A stretch of DNA of 64,000 nucleotides from Paenibacillus tianjinensis. Its GTDB lineage: Bacteria; Bacillota; Bacilli; Paenibacillales; Paenibacillaceae. The DNA is taken from positions 6,164,001 to 6,228,000 of the forward strand of contig NZ_CP070969.1 in NCBI RefSeq assembly GCF_017086365.1, read 5' to 3'. Under the pieces are notes generated by a model. That model worked only from the letters and a program-made list of their open reading frames with translations. It ran no database searches and was not told the origin of the DNA. A program made the translations under genes and the position numbers. Within the stretch, counting starts at the first letter, position 1. Each line of letters opens with the position of its first letter. This document shows positions 1-5,899 of the stretch, piece by piece.

Positions 1-1194
1 TTGACCGTAGAGCAGTACACCGATCTGATAGATTTTGGCTGACAGCCAGCATGCGGCAAGCGTAGTAATCAGCAGGATACCAATTGAAACGGAGATTTCC
101 ATCAGACTCGGATCGGACATTCCTACCCGGGCAAACATCACAAATGGGGTAAAGAACGGGATATAGGAAGTAATCGTCGCAAGCGATCCATCCACATTCA
201 TCATGCTGAACACAGCAAGCACAAGCGCTCCCATCAACAGCAGGGATACCGGCAGCGTCACCTGGTTAATCTCCTCACTGCGGCTGACAAGCGAACCGGC
301 AGCGGCGAACAATGCAGCATAGAAGAAATAGCCCAAGATGAAGAAGATGCTCAGCACCACGATTGTTTTAACATCAAGGAAGGTGAAGTCAAGCTGAAAA
401 CCAAGCAGCTCTATGTCCGTGCCACCCCCGTTAACCGAAAGCATCAGGCAGGCTGCACCGATAATGATGGCAAACTGCAGCAGTCCGGCAAGCCCGACGC
501 CCAGTACTTTACCGAATAACAGCTGGGTCGGCTTCACCTTGGTAATTAGAATTTCTTTTACCCGCGAGCCCTTTTCCACTGAGACAGATGTAGCGACATT
601 TCCGCCGTACAGATAAATAAGGAAATAGAGCAAGAAAGTAATGAGATAAATCGGCATATAGGTGGTCGTAATCGATTTACTGCCGGCCTTCAGTTCTTCG
701 ATCTGTACCTTCAGCGAGGCAGTAACCCGCTCCTTGTCCGCCTGATTCAGCTCCAGCCGCTCCAGCTGGGACATTGTATACAGATTCTGGACGTAATAAT
801 TCAGCTGGCCCAGATAAGCCGAGGAATCATCCTTTTTGTTGACTGTCACGGTAAGCACCGGCTGATGATTCTCCTCCGTGATGGTTACAATCCCCAGCAC
901 TTCATCCTCTTTCTCCAGTCTAGCCTGCTCGGCAGCCAGATCGGCCCCCTGAATGACCCGCCACGTATAAGAGTCTGATACCTGTTCCTTAAAGCCGTCG
1001 GTATTGTGCACGATGCCGGTCTGATCGAGAATTACAATATCGCCGTCTGTCGTCTCAGCTGCAGTACTGAGGAATTTAGGCAGGATGATCAGCGCAGCCA
1101 GCAGCACAATCATAATCACCGTCATGATTTTGAAGGCCTTGGAACGCAGGCGTTCCATGAAGGAATAGGTAAATACCAGCCCGAATTGTCTCAT
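1..1194 (-). CDS. ABC-2 type exporter permease, NatB-like (3' end beyond window)
   Basis: Membrane subunit of an ABC exporter. The reading frame starts with ATG at 1194 and is still open at base 1, so about 398 residues are visible and the C-terminus is missing. An N-terminal membrane segment (about residues 20-40) is followed by a long soluble extracytoplasmic region and then a block of hydrophobic segments, the usual NatB/ABC-2 permease plan. Its ATG overlaps the TGA of the upstream ATPase gene in an ATGA junction (1191-1194), so the two are translationally coupled. In the RiPP cluster context it is the likely exporter of the matured peptides or an immunity pump. The family call is good; the substrate is inferred from neighbours. 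Confidence 0.8.
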   Translation of the reverse strand, partial: MRQFGLVFTYSFMERLRSKAFKIMTVIMIVLLAALIILPKFLSTAAETTDGDIVILDQTGIVHNTDGFKEQVSDSYTWRVIQGADLAAEQARLEKEDEVLGIVTITEENHQPVLTVTVNKKDDSSAYLGQLNYYVQNLYTMSQLERLELNQADKERVTASLKVQIEELKAGSKSITTTYMPIYLITFLLYFLIYLYGGNVATSVSVEKGSRVKEILITKVKPTQLLFGKVLGVGLAGLLQFAIIIGAACLMLSVNGGGTDIELLGFQLDFTFLDVKTIVVLSIFFILGYFFYAALFAAAGSLVSRSEEINQVTLPVSLLLMGALVLAVFSMMNVDGSLATITSYIPFFTPFVMFARVGMSDPSLMEISVSIGILLITTLAACWLSAKIYQIGVLLYGQ

Positions 1195-2093
1195 GATACT
1201 TCACCTACCTTTTCAATAAAGATCTCATGGAGCGTAGGTTCCTTAATCTCGAACTTCAGCAGGTTAATCCCGTCTCTGGTCAGCTGCTGAAGCAGCTGAT
1301 TCCCCTGCTCCTCATGGGCAATTTCCAGCTGCCATTCATGGGCACTTACAGATATCCGTTCCGCCGGCAGCCCGTAGGACACCAGATGGGGCAACAGGTC
1401 GCGCTCACTTCTAAGCAGAAGATTCGTTCGGCCATATGAACGTTTAATATCCATCAGATTACCGGATACCATCATCCGTCCCCGCTTCAGGATGCAGATG
1501 TCCTCGCAGAATTGCTCCACATGGCCCATCTGGTGACTGGAGAAAATCAGTGTTTTTCCATGACCAATCAGCTCCTTGACCACAGAGGCCAGCAATTCGG
1601 AATTTACGGGATCCAGTCCGCTAAACGGCTCATCCAGAATGATCAGCTCAGGGTCATGCAGCAGGGCGGAAATAATCTGGACCTTCTGCTGATTTCCTTT
1701 GGAGAGCTGCTCTACTTTTTTGTGCTCATATTCCTCAATTCCCAGACGCTCCAGCCAGCGCCTCATGGCCTGGATGGCTCCGGCCCGGCTCATGCCCTCC
1801 AGTCTGGCAAAATACACAAGCTGCTCACTGACCTTCTCCTTCGGGTATAATCCCCGTTCCTCAGGCAAGTAACCGATGCGGGGGCGGTTGGCTGTGATCG
1901 GCATCCCTTCCCACTGTACCTCGCCTGCATCATAATCAAGCAGGCCGAGAATCGAGCGGATGGTCGTCGTCTTGCCGGCACCATTGCCGCCGAGCAGCCC
2001 GAACGCCTTGCCCGAGGCAGCCTTCAGGGATATCCCGTGCAGTACCTTTGTCTCGCCATACGTTTTGACCAATTGTTTAACTTCAAGTGTCAT
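1191..2093 (-). CDS. ABC transporter ATP-binding protein, NatA-like, of the RiPP cluster
   Basis: Nucleotide-binding subunit that powers the permease encoded just downstream. The Walker A motif is GGNGAGKTT near residue 35, the ABC signature reads LSKGNQQK, and Walker B is ELIILDEPFSGLDP. The length of about 300 residues, with a C-terminal tail after the ABC core, fits the NatA/BcrA-type ATPases that pair with ABC-2 permeases. I place the start at the ATG at 2093 because AGGTGG lies 8 bases upstream; a GTG at 2105 is in frame but sits inside that ribosome binding site. It follows the M50 protease gene after about 35 bases. Cargo is inferred to be the cluster peptide. Confidence 0.88.
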   Translation of the reverse strand: MTLEVKQLVKTYGETKVLHGISLKAASGKAFGLLGGNGAGKTTTIRSILGLLDYDAGEVQWEGMPITANRPRIGYLPEERGLYPKEKVSEQLVYFARLEGMSRAGAIQAMRRWLERLGIEEYEHKKVEQLSKGNQQKVQIISALLHDPELIILDEPFSGLDPVNSELLASVVKELIGHGKTLIFSSHQMGHVEQFCEDICILKRGRMMVSGNLMDIKRSYGRTNLLLRSERDLLPHLVSYGLPAERISVSAHEWQLEIAHEEQGNQLLQQLTRDGINLLKFEIKEPTLHEIFIEKVGEVS

Positions 2094-2128
2094 TGTGTAG
2101 TCCACCTTTCTTCACATTAACTTGCCTT

Positions 2129-3286
2129 CTATACCCCGCTAGCGAGCTTCTTCGCAAACTTGGCTGCATGGTAGAGCAGAACCAGACATAATACTCCGGT
2201 CACTATGAAGCTCACTGCCCCTATCAGGGAGTACAGCCGCTGCTGGATACTGTATATTCCCCATCCCCAGAAGCATGGGGTGAACAGCGATGCGAGCAGT
2301 CCGTAAGCCAGCAATATGGAGCGCTCCTTCCTTCCTGCGCCTGACGGCGCTATACTTGGAGCTGACTGGACTGCCCTCTTCCGCGGCACCAATCCTTTGA
2401 ACAGAAGGGCGAATGCCTTGGAGCGGAGATTCACGATGCCAAGGGCGTGGCTAAGCATCCAATACCCGTCCAGCTTGACCAGAGGGAGCATGTTCAGTAC
2501 ACTGAGTCCCAGATTTGCCAGGCCGTAATATAGCAGCACCGGCACTTTAATCCCGTTGTAACTCAAGCTGTAGTAAAGAATCATCGCTACGGAAGTCATC
2601 AGCCATTGGCTGAATATACCTGCGAACAGAACAGCCAGTTTATGCCGTTTCTTCTTGAAGGTATAGGTGTCGCTAACATCGCAGAACATGGCCGGGCTGA
2701 AATAGAAGAGCATCGCTCCCAGCCTGGTGACACGCCCTCCGTAATGCATGCACACCATGCCGTGAGCACACTCGTGAACAACGGTCGTCAACAGCAGCAT
2801 AATATAAATCAGAACGTATCCGCCTGCACCCAGCTGTGGAATAGCCTGTATGGAGGAGTCATTAACCAGCAGGCCCATAGCCGTTGCAATGATCAAGACG
2901 TAGATGACCATCGTAACCGGATGAAGCAGGCGCCGGATCACCGGACGCAGGGCGGTCAGCCACTCATCGGGGTTAACCGTCAGAAACTTGATCGCGGTCA
3001 GATCCTCTATCTTCCAGTTCCAGCTCCATTTGCGCGCTGCCGGCGACTCCCCGGCTTCGGAGGGATGGCTCAGAAAGCCCCACTCCGCAAACTTCCCGGT
3101 CATATATTCGCGTTCAGTCTCAGTGAGTGTTCCCGAATATTCTTCTCCGTCCGCTTCGCTTAACAGAAAGCGCAGGAACTCGGTCTCCCGGAGGCCCAGC
3201 TTTACAAACCTGTGGCTGGATATATGTTGAACTAAGAAATAGTTGTTTTCAGTCTCATGAAATTCAAGATGTGTAACAGATTCCAT
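2129..3286 (-). CDS. M50-family membrane metalloprotease with N-terminal PqqD-like region
   Basis: 385 residues. A soluble N-terminus of about 75 residues has the length and pattern of a PqqD-like winged-helix RiPP recognition element. About six hydrophobic segments follow. The zinc site is HECAH at residues 171-175, and the second M50 motif, NMLPLVKLDG, is at 265-274, giving the third metal ligand. The stretch FCDVSDTYTF near 201-210 resembles peptide-processing M50 proteins such as YydH. In epipeptide and daptide clusters an intramembrane M50 protease lies beside the exporter and probably removes the leader. Here it sits between six precursor genes and the ABC genes, consistent with leader cleavage during export. 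GAGAGGGTGAGAG precedes the ATG. Confidence 0.85.
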   Translation of the reverse strand: MESVTHLEFHETENNYFLVQHISSHRFVKLGLRETEFLRFLLSEADGEEYSGTLTETEREYMTGKFAEWGFLSHPSEAGESPAARKWSWNWKIEDLTAIKFLTVNPDEWLTALRPVIRRLLHPVTMVIYVLIIATAMGLLVNDSSIQAIPQLGAGGYVLIYIMLLLTTVVHECAHGMVCMHYGGRVTRLGAMLFYFSPAMFCDVSDTYTFKKKRHKLAVLFAGIFSQWLMTSVAMILYYSLSYNGIKVPVLLYYGLANLGLSVLNMLPLVKLDGYWMLSHALGIVNLRSKAFALLFKGLVPRKRAVQSAPSIAPSGAGRKERSILLAYGLLASLFTPCFWGWGIYSIQQRLYSLIGAVSFIVTGVLCLVLLYHAAKFAKKLASGV

Positions 3287-3398
3287 TCTCTCTCACCCTC
3301 TCAAGCCGCTTATAATAGGGGCCCCCTCCTGCCCGGGCAGAATACGTCTTTTCCAAGCAGAAGAGGCTTCCCAAAGGTTTAGGAAATATTAATTGTTA

Positions 3399-3536
3399 TT
3401 AGGTCAAAGCAATAACTGCGACTACGCCTCCAGCGATGGTCACTCCAACGGCCACGCCTTCAAAGAAATCTCTTCCGCTGCCCGGTGCAGCAACATCTTC
3501 CAGCAGTTCCATTTGCAAACCCAGTCCATTATTCAT
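3399..3536 (-). CDS. RiPP precursor peptide, type 3 (45 aa, C-terminal Leu-Thr)
   Basis: A 45-residue peptide beginning MNNGLGLQMELLEDVAAPG and ending VAVIALT. It shares the leader pattern LQxExxExVxAP with the other five precursors and a Gly/Ala/Val-rich, strongly hydrophobic core that ends in Leu-Thr at the stop codon. GAGGAGAG lies 7-8 bases before the ATG. It is the last precursor before the M50 protease gene. The likely leader/core boundary is at the Ala-Pro near residues 17-18, which is inference. The C-terminal Thr is the position that is oxidatively decarboxylated in known daptides. Confidence 0.82.
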   Translation of the reverse strand: MNNGLGLQMELLEDVAAPGSGRDFFEGVAVGVTIAGGVVAVIALT

Positions 3537-3595
3537 CTTCGATTCTCTCCTCATATTGGATTTAGTAAGTACAGCCGGTCAGGCCATTTCCGTAA

Positions 3596-3730
3596 TTAGG
3601 TCAACACCACAATTGCCGTACCGGTAATAATCGCAATACCTACGCCAACACCCGCCAAAAATGCACCGTCTCCCGGAGCTGTAACAGATTCCATTTCCTC
3701 AAACTGCAAAGCCAGCGCTTGATTCATCAT
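3596..3730 (-). CDS. RiPP precursor peptide, type 2 (44 aa, C-terminal Leu-Thr)
   Basis: A 44-residue peptide beginning MMNQALALQFEEMESVTAPG and ending TAIVVLT. The leader part LQFEEMESVTAP is almost identical to that of the four repeated precursors (LQFEEMEAVTAP), but the core is different: Gly/Val/Ile-rich with GTAIV near the end. Two ATG codons lie in tandem; GGAGGAGAAG is well spaced for the first (3730), while the second (3727) would remove one Met. It stands between the repeat array and the type 3 precursor. It again ends in Leu-Thr. Confidence 0.82.
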   Translation of the reverse strand: MMNQALALQFEEMESVTAPGDGAFLAGVGVGIAIITGTAIVVLT

Positions 3731-3803
3731 GAACTTCTCCTCCATTAAATAAATTTTGTTTGTTATAAAGTGAACATTGTCTCCGTTACTACCGCTGCTG
3801 ATA

Positions 3804-3920
3804 TTAAGTCAGCGCTACGCCGATACCTACACCAATACCAATACCGATTGCGATGTCCTTCCAGTCCGGAGCCGTTACAGCCTCCATTTCTTCGAATTGC
3901 AGGGAAAGATTCTTTTGCAT
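3804..3920 (-). CDS. RiPP precursor peptide, type 1, copy 1 of 4 (38 aa)
   Basis: A 38-residue peptide. The leader is MQKNLSLQFEEMEAVTAP and the core after Ala-Pro is DWKDIAIGIG followed by alternating Ile/Val-Gly pairs and ending VALT. AAAGGAGGTGAG, a near-perfect anti-SD match, lies 5-6 bases before the ATG. This copy differs from the others only by silent changes, so the encoded peptide is identical. The core carries one Trp and one Lys near its start and is otherwise a Gly-rich hydrophobic strip, which suggests a membrane-active product. That function is inference. Confidence 0.85.
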   Translation of the reverse strand: MQKNLSLQFEEMEAVTAPDWKDIAIGIGIGVGIGVALT

Positions 3921-3964
3921 GGATACTCACCTCCTTTCAAGGTCAGCTAACAGGTCGTTTCAGA

Positions 3965-4081
3965 TTAAGTCAACGCTACGCCGATACCTACACCGATACC
4001 AATACCGATTGCGATGTCCTTCCAGTCCGGAGCCGTTACAGCTTCCATTTCTTCGAATTGCAGGGAAAGATTCTTTTGCAT
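3965..4081 (-). CDS. RiPP precursor peptide, type 1, copy 2 of 4 (38 aa)
   Basis: Encodes exactly the same 38 residues as the copy at 3804-3920, with synonymous differences such as TTG in place of CTG for the penultimate Leu. It has its own AAAGGAGGTGAG ribosome binding site. The start-to-start distance to the neighbouring copies is 161 bases. Each copy being separately translatable implies selection for a high dose of this one peptide. Confidence 0.85.
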   Translation of the reverse strand: MQKNLSLQFEEMEAVTAPDWKDIAIGIGIGVGIGVALT

Positions 4082-4125
4082 GGATACTCACCTCCTTTCA
4101 ATGTCAGCTAACAGGTCGTTTCAAA

Positions 4126-4242
4126 TTAAGTCAGCGCTACGCCGATACCTACACCGATACCAATACCGATTGCGATGTCCTTCCAGTCCGGAGCTGTTAC
4201 AGCTTCCATTTCTTCGAATTGCAGAGAAAGATTCTTTTGCAT
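4126..4242 (-). CDS. RiPP precursor peptide, type 1, copy 3 of 4 (38 aa)
   Basis: Same 38-residue product as copies 1, 2 and 4. It carries silent differences in the leader (CTG for Leu7, GCT for Ala17) that it shares with copy 4, which suggests copies 3 and 4 are the most recent duplicates. Its AAAGGAGGTGAG ribosome binding site matches that of copies 1 and 2. Confidence 0.85.
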   Translation of the reverse strand: MQKNLSLQFEEMEAVTAPDWKDIAIGIGIGVGIGVALT

Positions 4243-4286
4243 GGATACTCACCTCCTTTCAAGGTCAGCTAACAGGTCGTTTCAGA

Positions 4287-4403
4287 TTAAGTCAGCGCTA
4301 CGCCGATACCTACACCGATACCAATACCGATTGCGATGTCCTTCCAGTCCGGAGCTGTTACAGCTTCCATTTCTTCGAATTGCAGAGAAAGATTCTTTTG
4401 CAT
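4287..4403 (-). CDS. RiPP precursor peptide, type 1, copy 4 of 4 (38 aa, first transcribed)
   Basis: Same 38-residue product as the three copies downstream. As the promoter-proximal copy it has a slightly different 5' flank: GAGAGGAGGTGAG before the ATG and one base fewer between the ribosome binding site and the start. The homology to the other repeat units fades near base 4430, which marks the outer edge of the duplicated segment. Confidence 0.85.
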   Translation of the reverse strand: MQKNLSLQFEEMEAVTAPDWKDIAIGIGIGVGIGVALT

Positions 4404-4430
4404 GATACTCACCTCCTCTCAAGGTCAAGC

Positions 4431-4551
4431 TCAGAGTTTAATGCCGAATGTTTCTGAAGGATAGAGCAGATCGAAAAACTGTATATTCTGTTCCGTTATC
4501 CGAAGTGTCAAGTTTCCAGCAAACCATTGGCTCATGCCGGTGGTGGGGCAT
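4431..4551 (-). other. Short ORF(s) between aminotransferase and precursors, coding uncertain
   Basis: Two overlapping candidates lie here. The ATG at 4551 opens a 37-codon frame ending at 4438; GGGAGGTGAG, which overlaps the aminotransferase stop, is placed correctly for it. The ATG at 4535 opens a 34-codon frame ending at 4431, whose product (MSQWFAGNLTLRITEQNIQF and on) looks more protein-like but has a weak ribosome binding site. Neither resembles the precursors or ends in Leu-Thr. It could be a small cluster peptide, a decayed gene end, or a translational coupler to the precursor array. Confidence 0.35.
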
Positions 4552-4556
4552 TATTC

Positions 4557-5882
4557 TCACCTCCCTCCCAGTACCTTCCGGACGATCGATACGATCTCCA
4601 GCACCTCCTCCTCCTTGATAATGAAGGGCGGGAACAGATGGAACCCGGAGGTTAACCCTGGTGTGTGGAAAGGATATACGATTAACCCCCGGCGCTTCAG
4701 CTTGCCGGCAATATCCGCCAGCTCCTCTGGCGGCAGACACTCCTCTGCACGATGCCTGCTCCGCAGCGCAACGCCGATCATCAGGCCTTTTCCCCTTACC
4801 TCCAGATATAGAGGGTTGCCTTGCAGCGCCTGATCCAGAGCGGAACGAAGCAGCTGTCCTCTTGCACTTACCGCTTCCAGCATGCCCGGCTGTTCCAGCG
4901 CTTCCAGCGTAGCTATTCCGGCTGCGCAAGCGATGGGATTGCCGTTCTGCGTGGAGAGATGCTCAATGTGGGAGCCTGCAAGCGCAAAGGCTTGCTGTAT
5001 CGCTTCACTGAACAGGGTGGCCCCCAGCGGTAAATAGCCGCTGTTAATCCCCTTGGAGAGACAGAGAATATCAGGGGTAACCCCGCTGTGCTCGAAGGCA
5101 AACATTTTGCCCGTACGCCCCATCCCCGTAGCCACTTCATCAAAGGCAAGCAGCACATCGTGCTCCAGGCACAGTTCCTTGAGCCTATACAGATAAGCCT
5201 CAGGAATAGGAATAATCCCCCCTGAGCCGATGATCGGCTCCAGCATGAATCCGGCCATCACATGCCCCTCCCGGGCAAATAATGCTTCCAGCTGACCGAG
5301 TTGTCTGCTCAGACAATCCCCGGCGATGGTGCCCGGTGTACAATGCCTGCACACAGGCACCGGATGGAACAGGAAGCCGGGTACCTTCGGACCATAGCTC
5401 TCAGAAATCTCCTGATCGATCCCGCTGGCGCTCATGGAGCCGTAATAACTGCCGTGGTACGATTTGTCCAGAACGGTGATGACGTTCTTATGCGGCTGAT
5501 GCCGCAGCTGGTGGTATTTGCGCATTAGTTTGATCGCCAGCTCCACGGATTCCGAACCGGTGCATGTGAAGGCAACCTTAGTCAGATTATCCGGTGTTAG
5601 CTGCAGCAGCTTCTCGGCAAACTGCAGGGTAACCGGATTGCTGTAATCCACGGGATTCACATAGGGCAGCGCATCCAATTGCTCTATGATCGCTTGGCGT
5701 ATTCCGGGATGACGGTAACCCAGGGATACATTCCACAGTCCGCTGATCCCGTCGATATACATTTTACCGTTCGTATCCTGCACGTAGATGCCTTCCCCTG
5801 CTGCAAGTGAAGTAACCTCGTCTCCGAGCCGGACATCCTTAAGCGGATGCACCATCGGGTATTGCCGGGTTGTCGTTAACAT
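4557..5882 (-). CDS. Class III PLP-dependent aminotransferase of the RiPP cluster
   Basis: A 441-residue member of the fold-type I, class III aminotransferases (BioA/omega-transaminase group). The PLP lysine is in LSKG at about residue 277, the cofactor-nitrogen Asp is in AFDEV near 248, and the phosphate-site motif TGSES is near 108-112. I start at the ATG at 5882 because AAAGGAGG stands 10 bases upstream and overlaps the stop of the preceding gene; the in-frame ATG at 5903 is part of that overlap. In daptide biosynthesis an aminotransferase of this kind converts a C-terminal ketone, made from Thr by oxidative decarboxylation, to an amine. The precursors here all end in Thr, so the same role is inferred. 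Confidence 0.88.
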   Translation of the reverse strand: MLTTTRQYPMVHPLKDVRLGDEVTSLAAGEGIYVQDTNGKMYIDGISGLWNVSLGYRHPGIRQAIIEQLDALPYVNPVDYSNPVTLQFAEKLLQLTPDNLTKVAFTCTGSESVELAIKLMRKYHQLRHQPHKNVITVLDKSYHGSYYGSMSASGIDQEISESYGPKVPGFLFHPVPVCRHCTPGTIAGDCLSRQLGQLEALFAREGHVMAGFMLEPIIGSGGIIPIPEAYLYRLKELCLEHDVLLAFDEVATGMGRTGKMFAFEHSGVTPDILCLSKGINSGYLPLGATLFSEAIQQAFALAGSHIEHLSTQNGNPIACAAGIATLEALEQPGMLEAVSARGQLLRSALDQALQGNPLYLEVRGKGLMIGVALRSRHRAEECLPPEELADIAGKLKRRGLIVYPFHTPGLTSGFHLFPPFIIKEEEVLEIVSIVRKVLGGR

Positions 5883-5899
5883 AGGGGTACCCCCTCCTT

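Larger units (their letters stand above)
3804..4430. repeat. 161-bp tandem repeat, four units, each one precursor gene plus RBS
   Basis: The stop codons of the four type 1 precursors fall at 3804, 3965, 4126 and 4287, so the period is exactly 161 bases. Each unit contains a 117-base gene and a 44-base spacer carrying the ribosome binding site of the next gene. Units differ by a handful of bases, nearly all silent in the genes. Open reading frames on the opposite strand across this stretch are by-products of the repeat and are not called as genes. Confidence 0.95.

Noticed and set aside
3787..4430. CRISPR-like array
   Set aside because: The repeats are 161 bp with coding content and have no unique spacers; no cas genes are present.
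3770..4457. Several overlapping plus-strand ORFs of 75-150 codons across the precursor repeats
   Set aside because: They are antisense to the repeated precursor genes, arise from the 161-bp period and have no ribosome binding sites of their own.
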